Assembly: GCA_003565155.1 (NCBI GenBank)
Contig: PXDB01000102.1
Coordinates: forward strand, 1-64,000
Origin: Nitriliruptoraceae bacterium
GTDB taxonomy: Bacteria > Actinomycetota > Nitriliruptoria > Nitriliruptorales > Nitriliruptoraceae
Length of the DNA stretch: 64,000 nt
Reading direction: 5' to 3'
Part shown: one piece after another, positions 1 through 8,148 of the stretch
Layout: the number at the start of each line of letters is the position of its first letter
Position numbering within the stretch: position 1 is the first letter of the stretch
Translations under genes and position numbers: made by a program
The notes under the pieces: model-generated
What the model saw: the letters and a program-made list of their open reading frames with translations, nothing else
Database searches by the model: none
Told to the model about the DNA's origin: nothing

Positions 1-2
1 AC

Positions 3-1097
3 AACGGCATCTTCGTCGACCGCCTCGGCGGTGCGGTCTGGGACCAGTACTACACCCAGCTGTCCACCACCTTCGCCTCCGGCAACCCGCCGCAGGTCGC
101 GGTCATGCACTCCCACCGTCTCCCCGACTTCGCCGGCCGCAACCTGCTGCGTCCGATCGCCGAGGACCTGGAGTCCGTGGGCGTCGACTTCGCGGACTTC
201 ACCGAGCCTGCCCAGGAGGGCGCCGCCTTCGAGGGCGAGGTCTACGCGGTGCCCTTCGACATCCACGGCAGCCTGTGGCACGTGAACGTGGACCTGTTCG
301 AGGAGGCCGGTCTGGTCGATGGCGACGGTGAGCCGATCCTGCCGACCTCCATCGACGAGCTGTTCGAGCAGGCGGAGACGATCCAGAGCGAGACCGACGC
401 GATGTACTTCTCGCAGGACTGGTTCGAGTTCCAGGTCGGCGCCCGTCTCTTCCTCGGGCTCGTCTCCCAGCAGGGCGGCGACCTGATCGACGCGGACGGC
501 AACCCGACGATCGACACCCCTGAGGGACAGGAAGCGATCCGCGTCCTCAACGAGTTGGCGGAGACCGCCTCCGACCCCTCCCAGGGCTACACCGAGTCGG
601 AGTCCGAGTTCATCGCCGGCAACGTCGCGGTGCTGCACAACGGGACCTGGGTCGTCGACCAGTACGTCCGCGAGGCCGACTTCGAGTACCGCGCGCTGCA
701 GGTGCCGGTGTTCTACGACCAGCCCGGGTTCTGGGGCGACTCGCACATGTGGGTCCTGCCCGCGGAGGGCAACGAGAACGACGAGCTGCGCGCGGCCTCC
801 CTGGAGTTCCTCGAGTACCTCTACGAGAGCATCGGGGACTGGGCTGCGGGGACGGGCCACCTGGCGAACCGTACGTCGGTGCTGACCGGTGGTGAACTCG
901 ACGACGCGCCGCAGCGCGAGAACTACGGCGACGCCGCCGACACCGCGGCGTTCGTACCGGCCATCGCCGGTTGGGCCGGTGCGTGGGACGCGCTCGCGGA
1001 CGAGCTCCAGGCCACCTGGATCGGTGACAAGGACCCGTCAGCCGCGCTCGCCGACGCCGAGGCACGCATGGCCGAGGAGCTGGGATCGCCCACCTGA
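3..1097 (+). CDS. ABC sugar-transporter solute-binding protein, 5'-truncated
   Basis: C-terminal 364 residues of an extracellular solute-binding protein of the family 1 / MalE-like type. The reading frame is open from the first base, so the signal peptide and N-terminus lie upstream of the window. The pattern fits the family: an aromatic-rich binding lobe, a Gly-Asn-Val-Ala-Val 'hinge' stretch near 613-635 and Trp-rich segments in the second half (STWIGDK-type C-terminal helix). The protein would sit outside the membrane and deliver a sugar or oligosaccharide to an ABC permease that must lie upstream. It is followed by a strong stem-loop and then by three glycosidase genes on the same strand, which suggests a galactoside or other oligosaccharide ligand. 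The ligand itself cannot be read from the sequence. Confidence 0.85.
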   Translation, partial: NGIFVDRLGGAVWDQYYTQLSTTFASGNPPQVAVMHSHRLPDFAGRNLLRPIAEDLESVGVDFADFTEPAQEGAAFEGEVYAVPFDIHGSLWHVNVDLFEEAGLVDGDGEPILPTSIDELFEQAETIQSETDAMYFSQDWFEFQVGARLFLGLVSQQGGDLIDADGNPTIDTPEGQEAIRVLNELAETASDPSQGYTESESEFIAGNVAVLHNGTWVVDQYVREADFEYRALQVPVFYDQPGFWGDSHMWVLPAEGNENDELRAASLEFLEYLYESIGDWAAGTGHLANRTSVLTGGELDDAPQRENYGDAADTAAFVPAIAGWAGAWDALADELQATWIGDKDPSAALADAEARMAEELGSPT

Positions 1098-1143
1098 TCC
1101 CAGCCGGTCGGTGGCCCTAACCCTGTCGAGGGACCCCGACCCC

Positions 1144-1177
1144 AGACGCGCCCCGGACCTCCCACCGGGGCGCGTCT
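1144..1177 (+). terminator. perfect 13-bp GC stem-loop after the binding-protein gene
   Basis: AGACGCGCCCCGG (1144-1156) pairs perfectly with CCGGGGCGCGTCT (1165-1177) around an 8-nt loop, 47 nt after the stop. There is no clear T-run, so it could be an intrinsic terminator of the T-poor actinobacterial sort, or a 3' stabiliser that keeps binding-protein mRNA more abundant than the glycosidase message downstream. Confidence 0.7.
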
Positions 1178-1289
1178 ATCGTGAGTGGCCGGCCGCGGGA
1201 CCCACCGCGATCCGGAGCCCTTCCAGACCACCTCCTCGGCACGGGTGACCGCGCTGTCGGCAACCGCCGTGATGACACAGGAGACCCAG

Positions 1290-2564
1290 ATGCCACGACG
1301 GTTCGTGACGGCCCAGGACGTCGACGACGCCCTTGCCGCCGGAAGAACACGTCTAGAGGTCGCACCGGCAACGATCATCACCCCCCTGGCTGCCGACCAC
1401 GCCAGGGACCGTGGGGTCACGATCGTCGAGGCGGAGGCAGCGCAGCCGTCGGCGTCCACCGTGCGCCAGCCAGCGGCACCCAGTCCCCCGGCACCGGGCC
1501 CGGCACCGGCTGGGGGACCCCCGCCGCCGAACCCCTTCACCGGTCTGTCCACCGAGGACGATCCGCTCCGGGTGGGGCGATGGAGCCGTCAGCAGGCGCA
1601 GGACTGGTACGCACAGCAGCCGTGGCTGGTGGGATGCAACTACGTCCCCGCCTACGCCGTGAACCAACTGGACATGTGGCAGCGTGACACCTTCGACCTT
1701 GCCGCCATCGAGGTGGAGCTGGCGTTGGCGCGTTCGCTGGGCTTCAACACCCTGCGGGTGTTCCTGCACGACCTGTTGTGGTCCGAGCCGCAGCTGCTGA
1801 TCGACAACCTCGACCGTTTCCTGACCGCAGCCGACCGCCACGGCATCAAGGTCATGCCGGTGTTCTTCGACGGCGTGTGGCGCAACTACGCCCACCCGGG
1901 GCCCCAGCCCGACCCCATCCCTGGCATGCACAACTCGCAGTGGCTCCAGAGCCCCGACGGCAAGGCCGTCGTCGACCCCGCCCAGTGGCCACGGCTCGAG
2001 GACTACCTCTGTGGGGTGCTCGACCACTTCTCCGACGACGACCGGATCCGCATCTGGGATCTGTACAACGAACCGGGCAACGAGGCGCTGATCGGCAACG
2101 CCCTGCCCCTGGTCGCCCAGAGCTTCCGCTGGGCGCGAGGTGTCGGCGTGTCACAGCCGCTGATCAGCGGCATCTGGGAGTTCACTGCGGCGTTCTCGGA
2201 GCTGAACCGCTTCCAACTGCTGGTGGCCGACCTCGTCAGCTTCCACCACTACGGCCCGTTGCGGGACCTCGAGTGGCTGCTGCGGAGCTTGGAGCCCCTG
2301 GGACGACCGATCCTGTGCACCGAGTACATGGCGCGTCCCCTCGAGAGCACCTTCGATCCCCACCTGGCGGTCATGCGGAACGAGCGGGTCGGCGCCTTCA
2401 ACTGGGGGCTGGTCGCGGGGCGCTCGCAGACCAACCACGCCTGGGGCTCCCCGCGGGGAGCGGCCGAGCCGCCCCTGTGGTTCCACGACATCTTCCGTTC
2501 CGACCACACCCCCTACGACCCCGGTGAGGTCGCCTACATCCGCCGCACGACCGGAGCCGGCTGA
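1290..2564 (+). CDS. GH5-like glycoside hydrolase with EutQ-like N-terminal segment
   Basis: Predicted cytoplasmic glycosidase of 424 aa. Start chosen at the ATG preceded by CAGGAG six bases away. Residues about 1-50 (FVTAQDVDDALAAG, then IITPLAADHARDRGVTI) match the short N-terminal segment I know from EutQ and related microcompartment proteins (ITANDIR, IITPEA, G-F/V-T-I). A Pro/Ala linker of about 45 residues follows, then a clan-A TIM barrel. The candidate acid/base is Glu261 in WDLYNEPGN and the candidate nucleophile is Glu345 in LCTEYM. There is no signal peptide, unlike most GH5 enzymes. It lies 67 bp ahead of the GH36 gene on the same strand, so it is probably co-transcribed. Substrate unknown; family assignment rests on the two Glu motifs. 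Confidence 0.75.
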   Translation: MPRRFVTAQDVDDALAAGRTRLEVAPATIITPLAADHARDRGVTIVEAEAAQPSASTVRQPAAPSPPAPGPAPAGGPPPPNPFTGLSTEDDPLRVGRWSRQQAQDWYAQQPWLVGCNYVPAYAVNQLDMWQRDTFDLAAIEVELALARSLGFNTLRVFLHDLLWSEPQLLIDNLDRFLTAADRHGIKVMPVFFDGVWRNYAHPGPQPDPIPGMHNSQWLQSPDGKAVVDPAQWPRLEDYLCGVLDHFSDDDRIRIWDLYNEPGNEALIGNALPLVAQSFRWARGVGVSQPLISGIWEFTAAFSELNRFQLLVADLVSFHHYGPLRDLEWLLRSLEPLGRPILCTEYMARPLESTFDPHLAVMRNERVGAFNWGLVAGRSQTNHAWGSPRGAAEPPLWFHDIFRSDHTPYDPGEVAYIRRTTGAG

Positions 2565-2631
2565 CCCGGCGCCCGACGATGCGGCGCGCGGGACGGGCCT
2601 TGGGCGCGTCCCGGCTCCCGTGGAGACCCTG

Positions 2632-4179
2632 ATGACTGCGCAGCACACCCGGCGTTCGCCACGCTTCCGCACCATCGCCGAGCACCACGTCGACCCCGCG
2701 ACCGCGGTGGTCTACGAGCACGGCTGGCAGTCGTGGAGCCCGGCGGGTGTCCACCGCATCACCGCGACGAGCCCCCGCCCCAGCCGGGCCCGATGGCAGA
2801 CGATGGCCTACCGACCGGAGACACCGGCGCCACCGTCCGGCTTCCAGGGTGAGGGTCTCCTGGCGCTCCAGGTGGCTGCCGACGCCCCGGTGCTGCTCTT
2901 CCACAGCCCCTCACCCCACGCGGAGGTGGCGTCGATCCGCCTCGAGATCATCGACAGCGTGGGTGCAGCAGCGGACGTCCTGAGCGGGACGACCGGCGCC
3001 GGGGCAGCGACGGACGACGGAGGCAGCGGTGGCAGCGGTGGCAGCGGTGGCAGCGGTGGCAGCGGCCACCGTGCGCTGCCCATGACGGTCCGCATCAGCG
3101 CCGACGGCGAGGTGGCGGTCACCGAACACTGCACGGATCTGGTGACCGCCCTCGCGGCACACGCCGAGGGTCTCGCGGAGCACCTCGGCGTCCCGGCCGG
3201 CGGGACCGGCCGCACGCTGGGGACCGGTTGGTGCTCCTGGTACGGCTACTACCACGAGGTGACGGAACAGGTCATGCGCGACGAGCTCGCGCTGATCGAG
3301 CAGCATGGGCTCGCGGTGGACACCGTGCAGCTCGACGACGGGTACCAGACCGGGATCGGCGACTGGCTGACGCGCCGCACCGACACCTTCCCCGCACCGC
3401 TATCGGAGCTGGCGTCGCGCATCGCCGACACCGGACGGACCGCCGGGATCTGGACCGCTCCCTTCCTGGTGGGTGCGAAGAGCGAGCTCGCCCGCACGCA
3501 TACCGACTGGTTGGTCGGTGGTGCGGAGGCCGCCGATGACCACTGGGGGCAGCGGATCGGCGTGCTGGATGTGACCCACCCCGACGCGGCCGAGCACCTG
3601 CAGGAGGTGTTCGCCACGCTGACCGGTTGGGGGTTCAGCTACCACAAGATCGATTTCCTCTACGGCGGTGCGCTACCGGGACGCCGCTACGAGGACGTCA
3701 CGCCGCTGGAGGCCTACGGCCGCGGCCTGGAGCTCATCCGGGAGGCGATCGGCGAGGACGCGGTCCTACTGGGCTGTGGCGCGCCGCTGCTGCCGTCGAT
3801 CGGCCGCGTGGATGCCATGCGCATCTCCCCCGATATCGACGGGCGCTTCGAGCCACCGCTGGGTGATGTGAGTCAGCCCTCCGGACGAGGGGCGGTGCTC
3901 ATGGGTCGGGCGCGGGCCTTCCAGCACGGCAGATGGTGGGTCAACGACCCCGACTGCCTGATGCTGCGCCCGGGGGTGGAACGCCGGGAGCTGTGGGCCG
4001 CGGAGCTGGCCGCACACGGCGCGTTGGCCGTCTCGGGTGACCCGATCGCGGCCCTCGACGCGCAGGGACTGGCGTGGACCCGTGAGCTGCTGCAGCCACC
4101 GGCGCCGCAGGCCGGCCGGTGGGCACCGGACCCCGATGACGCCCTCGGGGGCGGCTTCTCCTCCCAACCTCTAGCGTGA
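2632..4179 (+). CDS. alpha-galactosidase, GH36 family
   Basis: Retaining alpha-galactosidase, 515 aa, without a signal peptide, so it should act on imported alpha-galactosides in the cytoplasm. Family marks are the GWCSWYGYYHE and TVQLDDGYQ strands, nucleophile Asp341 in YHKIDFLY and acid/base Asp401 in RISPDID. It is shorter than the usual 700-750 aa because the N-terminal beta-sandwich is reduced. That region is interrupted by a (Gly-Gly-Ser)5 tract at about residues 130-145. Start taken at the ATG with GTGGAG eight to twelve bases upstream; an in-frame GTG at 2620 is possible. Neighbours are the GH5-like and GH42 genes. A raffinose-synthase-like role is less likely, given the tidy GH36 motifs. 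Confidence 0.88.
   Translation: MTAQHTRRSPRFRTIAEHHVDPATAVVYEHGWQSWSPAGVHRITATSPRPSRARWQTMAYRPETPAPPSGFQGEGLLALQVAADAPVLLFHSPSPHAEVASIRLEIIDSVGAAADVLSGTTGAGAATDDGGSGGSGGSGGSGGSGHRALPMTVRISADGEVAVTEHCTDLVTALAAHAEGLAEHLGVPAGGTGRTLGTGWCSWYGYYHEVTEQVMRDELALIEQHGLAVDTVQLDDGYQTGIGDWLTRRTDTFPAPLSELASRIADTGRTAGIWTAPFLVGAKSELARTHTDWLVGGAEAADDHWGQRIGVLDVTHPDAAEHLQEVFATLTGWGFSYHKIDFLYGGALPGRRYEDVTPLEAYGRGLELIREAIGEDAVLLGCGAPLLPSIGRVDAMRISPDIDGRFEPPLGDVSQPSGRGAVLMGRARAFQHGRWWVNDPDCLMLRPGVERRELWAAELAAHGALAVSGDPIAALDAQGLAWTRELLQPPAPQAGRWAPDPDDALGGGFSSQPLA
3019..3066 (+). repeat. 9-bp tandem repeat coding a (GGS)5 linker
   Basis: Five consecutive copies of GGCAGCGGT (last copy ends GGC) preceded by GGA, in frame inside the alpha-galactosidase gene. 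They encode Gly-Gly-Ser units. The copies are almost identical at the DNA level, so the array can change length by slippage without breaking the frame. The linker separates the shortened N-terminal beta domain from the catalytic barrel. Confidence 0.95.
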
Positions 4180-4241
4180 GAGTTCCGGCCGGCGGCGATG
4201 GGCGCCGGCACCACGGCGTGGAGGGCGAAGGAGCGCGGCGC

Positions 4242-6158
4242 ATGCGGTTCGGTGTGTGCTACTACCCCGAGCAGTGGCCCGCGTCAAGGTGGGCCACCGA
4301 CGCGGCCTGGATGGCCGAACTCGGCCTGGGGCTCGTGCGTATCGGCGAGTTCGCCTGGAGCACCTTCGAGCCCGCCCGCGGTCGGTTCGCCTTCGAGTGG
4401 CTGGACCGCGCCATCGCGACCCTGGCCGAGGCGGGGCTCGAGGTGGTGCTCGGCACCCCCACCGCCACCCCACCGGTGTGGCTGATGCGCGAACGCCCGG
4501 AGATCATGGCCGTCGGCCCCGACGGGCGGCCGAAGGCCTACGGCTCACGGCGCCACACCTCCCCCTCCTCCCGGGCGTACCGCGAGGAGGCACAGCGGAT
4601 CGTCGAGGTGCTGGTCGAGCGCTACGGCGACCACCCGGCGGTCGTGGCGTGGCAGGTGGACAACGAGCCCGGCAACCACGACTCGGCCCGGTGCTGGAGC
4701 CCCGAGAGCCAGTCAGCCTTCCAGGAGTGGCTGCGCGGCCGGTTCGACGACGACATCGCCGCGTTGAACGCCGCCTGGGGCACCACCTTCTGGTCCATGA
4801 CCTACCCCGACTTCGCGGCGATCGAACTCCCCGTGCCGACCGTCACCGACCACAACCCGTCCCTGCTGGTGGCCCACCTGGAGTTCGCCGCCGCGCAGGC
4901 TGCCGAAGGCCTGGCGGAGCAGCGTGCGCTCATCACCGCAGGCAGCCCCGGACGGGAGGTGTTCACCAACCTCTACCTCGGCGATGTCGACGTCGACCCG
5001 CGGCAGGTGGCCCGGCCCACGGGGCTCGGGTCGGTGGACATCTACCCCCACGGGCTGCGCGACGCGGACGACGTGGCCTTCGTCCTCGACCTCGCGCGGG
5101 GCTCCGCGCTCCCGGCCGGCACCGGTCCTGAGCAGCGCGGTGGCCGGGCGTGGATCGTGGAGCAGCAGCCGGGGCCGGTGAACTGGACCGGTGACAACCC
5201 GGCGGTGCCCGCCGGGCAGGTCCGCCTGTGGTGCTGGCAGGCCGCGATGCACGGGGTGGAGACCCTGCTGTGGTTCCGGTGGCGAGCGGCACGTGCCGGT
5301 CAGGAGCAGCATCACGCCGCCTTGCTGCGCCACGACGGCACCCGGGGCCCGGCGTGGGACGAGGCGGCCCGGTTCCTCAGGGAGTACCACCGGGTCGCAG
5401 GGCTGTCCCCGCAGGTGCTGCAGCGCCCGCCGGCCCGGGTCGCGTTGGTGCACGAGCACCTCGACGCCTGGATGCTCAACGTGATCCCCCAGGTGCCGGA
5501 CGCCAGCCATCGCCACCTCGTGATCGCCGCCCACGCCGCCGCGCGACGGCTGGCGCTGGACGTCGACATCGTGCCAGCTGACGCGGACCTGTCCGGCTAC
5601 GAGGTCGTCCTCGCACCGGCGCTGCACGTGGCGACCCCCGCGCGCGTAGCGGCGTTGGAGTCCGCCCTGGACGCGGGTGCCCTGGTGGTGCTCGGACCCC
5701 GGAGCCTCACGCGCGACCCGCACGCGGTGTGGGTGGACGAGGCGGTGCCGGCCGGACTCGCCACCCGACTCGGGGCGCGGGTGGAGCACGCCGGCAACCC
5801 GGCCGGGTGGCCACGTGACGACGCACAGCCGAGCCGACTGGTGCTCGATGATCCGCGCGAACCGGTCGGCGTCGGCGGCTGGATCGAGACGCTGACCGAG
5901 GTTGCAGACGGCACGCGCGTCCTCGGACGCGCCCAGGGCGGCCCGCTGCACAACGCACCCGTGGTGGTTCGCCGCGGTGGCCTGGTCCACCTCGGTGCAG
6001 CCTCGACCGAGGCCTGGACCGCGGTGCTGGGTGGACTGCTCGGGCGCAGACCGAAACCCGCCCACCTCGAGGTGTTCGAGCGCGGTGGCCGACACGTCAC
6101 CCTCGACCATCGCGACCGGTCGATCGGTGGACTGGGACCGGTGTCGGACCGGGACTGA
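4242..6158 (+). CDS. beta-galactosidase, GH42 family
   Basis: 638-aa beta-galactosidase. Starts MRFGVCYYPEQWP, the standard GH42 opening, behind AAGGAG eight bases upstream; longer in-frame GTG starts overlap the previous gene and lack a ribosome site. Acid/base Glu142 in WQVDNEPGNHD and nucleophile Glu307 in IVEQQPGPVNW sit at the positions expected for the family. The barrel is followed by the trimerisation domain (APALHVA region, about residues 450-550) and a C-terminal beta domain. No signal peptide, so it cleaves imported beta-galactosides in the cytoplasm. Together with GH36 it covers both galactosidic linkages. A LacI-type operator lies about 30 bp after its stop, at the head of the next transporter operon. 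Confidence 0.93.
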   Translation: MRFGVCYYPEQWPASRWATDAAWMAELGLGLVRIGEFAWSTFEPARGRFAFEWLDRAIATLAEAGLEVVLGTPTATPPVWLMRERPEIMAVGPDGRPKAYGSRRHTSPSSRAYREEAQRIVEVLVERYGDHPAVVAWQVDNEPGNHDSARCWSPESQSAFQEWLRGRFDDDIAALNAAWGTTFWSMTYPDFAAIELPVPTVTDHNPSLLVAHLEFAAAQAAEGLAEQRALITAGSPGREVFTNLYLGDVDVDPRQVARPTGLGSVDIYPHGLRDADDVAFVLDLARGSALPAGTGPEQRGGRAWIVEQQPGPVNWTGDNPAVPAGQVRLWCWQAAMHGVETLLWFRWRAARAGQEQHHAALLRHDGTRGPAWDEAARFLREYHRVAGLSPQVLQRPPARVALVHEHLDAWMLNVIPQVPDASHRHLVIAAHAAARRLALDVDIVPADADLSGYEVVLAPALHVATPARVAALESALDAGALVVLGPRSLTRDPHAVWVDEAVPAGLATRLGARVEHAGNPAGWPRDDAQPSRLVLDDPREPVGVGGWIETLTEVADGTRVLGRAQGGPLHNAPVVVRRGGLVHLGAASTEAWTAVLGGLLGRRPKPAHLEVFERGGRHVTLDHRDRSIGGLGPVSDRD

Positions 6159-6190
6159 CGCCGTCCGTGAGAACACGAACACCATCGGGC

Positions 6191-6206
6191 TGCAAGCGCT
6201 TGCGCA
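6191..6206 (+). promoter_or_regulatory. LacI-type operator (site 1)
   Basis: TGCAAGCGCTTGCGCA has the centre of a LacI/CcpA-type operator: TGCAAGCG/CGCTTGCA, near-palindromic about a central CG. It lies 424 bp ahead of the second binding-protein gene, in a 456-bp stretch. Two related sites occur at 20346 and 21502 beside the lacI gene and the ABC ATPase, which argues for a shared regulator. Binding is inferred. Confidence 0.7.
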
Positions 6207-6274
6207 GAAATCACCTTCGGACGCCTTCGCTCGTGCGCCTATCGGACCACCGAAGCGAAGAACTAGCGCTGTAG

Positions 6275-6303
6275 TTGTAAAGGTTCCGTAAACGCTCTAC
6301 GTT
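6275..6303 (+). promoter_or_regulatory. candidate promoter, leaderless geometry
   Basis: TTGTAA (6275-6280), a 17-bp spacer and TACGTT (6298-6303) fit a housekeeping sigma promoter. A transcript starting seven to eight bases further on would begin at the ATG of a 76-codon reading frame at 6311. It could also serve as the long-leader promoter of the binding-protein operon from 6615. Confidence 0.4.
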
Positions 6304-6310
6304 CCGTGGG

Positions 6311-6541
6311 ATGGAGCGACTGGAGCGGTTGGAGCTGCGGCACAGCGATAGCCGTTGCCGCCCCGACCTGACACCGGAGGCAGGCCGCGTTCTCGGTGCG
6401 GCCCTGCGCGAGGTCGTCCACTTCCAGGACCAACGGTTCGACATCCCGATGGCCTCCCTGATGGCGTGCCAGCAGGCGCCCGTCGGCGACGACGGCGAGG
6501 TGACGGCGATCGTGGACATGGCGGGGGCCGGCGTGACCTGA
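6311..6541 (+). CDS. small hypothetical protein (76 aa), possibly leaderless
   Basis: 76-aa reading frame with the strong third-position G/C bias of its neighbours. I recognise no family. The product is soluble, with an Arg/Glu-rich N-terminus (MERLERLELRH) and a segment VVHFQDQRFDIPMASLMACQQ. No ribosome site precedes it, but a promoter-like pair (6275-6303) would place the transcription start at its ATG. It sits 73 bp ahead of the binding lipoprotein gene on the same strand, so it may be a small regulator or leader peptide of that operon. It may equally be chance, since the complementary strand is also open here. Confidence 0.35.
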   Translation: MERLERLELRHSDSRCRPDLTPEAGRVLGAALREVVHFQDQRFDIPMASLMACQQAPVGDDGEVTAIVDMAGAGVT

Positions 6542-6614
6542 CCGACCCGCGTGCCGCAGCCGCGGCATGCAGATGACGACGTACCACGCCCGTGGTGCGG
6601 GAGAGAGGAAGATC

Positions 6615-7994
6615 ATGAGGACCAAGCGGTGGATCGCGCTGCTGATGGCCCTGGGGTTGACCCTGGCGGCCTGCGGCGAGGATGAAGCGACCGACGAGGC
6701 ACCCGACACCGACGACGAGGTCGAGGAGACCGAGGAGCCGGAGGAGGACGAGGAGGTCGACGAGGAAGCGGCCGCCGACCCGGGTGACGCCGTGCCGCTG
6801 CGCTGGCGGACCCGCCCGGACAACCAGCAGGAGATCGACGTCTACCAGAGCGTCAGCGACACGATCGACGCGGAGTGGGACGGCGCCACCCTCGAGTACG
6901 AGGCGGGTGGGACGGAGACGGCCGCGTACCAGGACGTGCTCCGTACGGAGATCGCCGGTGGGACGGCCCCGGACGTGTTCTGGATCCCCGGTACCGACAT
7001 CGCCGACTTCGCCAACCGCGGGCTGATCCTCGACGTCCGCGACCTGGCAGAGGCCAGCGAGCTGTACGCCGGGGACGACGCCTACGCGCCGGGTCCGATG
7101 GAGCTGCTGACCTACGACCCCGAGACCCAGACCTCCGGGCCGTCGCTGTGGGGGCTGCCCCGTGACGTGTCCACCTTCGCCTTCTACCTCAACAACGACC
7201 TGATCGCGGAGGCCGGCGCCCCCGACCCGCGCGAGCTGGACGAGGCCGGCGACTGGAACTGGGACACCTTCCGCGAGGTCGCGGAAGCCGTGGACGGGCT
7301 CGGTGACGACATCCAGGGCTTCGGCATGAACAACTGGTGGGCCAACCCCGGCATCTGGATGAACTCCGCCGGCGGTGGCTTCTTCAACGAGGACCGCACG
7401 GAGTCCCGTGTCGGCAGCGACGAGTCCGTACTCGGCCTCGAGTTCCTCTCCGGCATGTACCAGGACGGACTGGGTGTGCCCTACGGCGAGGACTCGCAGC
7501 CGCCCTTCCAGGCCGGCCAGGTGGGGATGCAGCTCACCGGTCGCTGGTCCACCCCCGCCTACCGGGACAACGACTTCGACTGGGACGTGGTCAACATCCC
7601 GGCCGGTCCGGCAGGCGCGATCAACTGGACCTTCTGGGGCGCCTACGTGGTCAACGCCGACACCGAGCACCCCGAGCAGGCCTTCGAGCTGCTGACCCGT
7701 CTGACCGACGGTGACGTGCAGGCCGAGATCGCCGAGCTCGGCGCCAACATCCCCTCCCGGGTCGACGACCCGGACACCATCGACCAGTTCCTGACCTTCA
7801 CCCCGCCGGAGAACAACCAGGCCTTCATCGACGGCCTGGAGAGCTCCGAGCCCGAGGGCCCGCTGTGGGAGGGTGACTGGCCCGCGTTCGACGGGATCCT
7901 GGCACCGGCTATCGAGGGCGTGATCGCCGGTGACACCTCGCTCGAGGAGTTCCAGGCGACCATCGATGACGAGCTGAACGCCACCTTCGACTGA
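6615..7994 (+). CDS. ABC sugar-transporter solute-binding lipoprotein
   Basis: 459-aa extracellular sugar-binding lipoprotein (family 1, MalE/UgpB-like). Start is the ATG behind GAGAGGA. The signal peptide has a basic start (MRTKRW), a hydrophobic core and lipobox LAAC with Cys near residue 20. A mature Asp/Glu-rich linker of about 45 residues follows, then two lobes with WNWDTFREVAEA and GRWSTPAYR type motifs. First gene of an importer with two permeases but no ATPase, so it probably borrows the ATPase encoded at 19092. A 32-nt perfect palindrome follows the stop. The ligand is presumably a galactoside or related oligosaccharide, given the upstream glycosidases. Confidence 0.92.
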   Translation: MRTKRWIALLMALGLTLAACGEDEATDEAPDTDDEVEETEEPEEDEEVDEEAAADPGDAVPLRWRTRPDNQQEIDVYQSVSDTIDAEWDGATLEYEAGGTETAAYQDVLRTEIAGGTAPDVFWIPGTDIADFANRGLILDVRDLAEASELYAGDDAYAPGPMELLTYDPETQTSGPSLWGLPRDVSTFAFYLNNDLIAEAGAPDPRELDEAGDWNWDTFREVAEAVDGLGDDIQGFGMNNWWANPGIWMNSAGGGFFNEDRTESRVGSDESVLGLEFLSGMYQDGLGVPYGEDSQPPFQAGQVGMQLTGRWSTPAYRDNDFDWDVVNIPAGPAGAINWTFWGAYVVNADTEHPEQAFELLTRLTDGDVQAEIAELGANIPSRVDDPDTIDQFLTFTPPENNQAFIDGLESSEPEGPLWEGDWPAFDGILAPAIEGVIAGDTSLEEFQATIDDELNATFD

Positions 7995-8000
7995 TCCCCT

Positions 8001-8032
8001 GTGGGGCGGCGCCGCGCGCGGCGCCGCCCCAC
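8001..8032 (+). terminator. perfect 32-nt GC palindrome between binding-protein and permease genes
   Basis: GTGGGGCGGCGCCGCG is followed directly by its reverse complement, seven bases after the stop. It has no T-run. Placement between an abundant binding protein and low-abundance permeases suggests partial termination or 3'-end protection that sets their ratio. The same layout occurs at 17519. Confidence 0.75.
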
Positions 8033-8148
8033 CTCCGGCCAGGGGGCAGCGCACGCCACGCCGCTGCGCTGCTTCCTGACGGGAGTGGATCACGGTCGGG
8101 AGCTCGTGGTGCGGGCCACCGGGCCCATCGGGTGAGGGAGTCAGGCGG

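Noticed and set aside
3019-3066. CRISPR-like repeat array
   Set aside because: Units are 9 bp without spacers and are in frame in a coding sequence.
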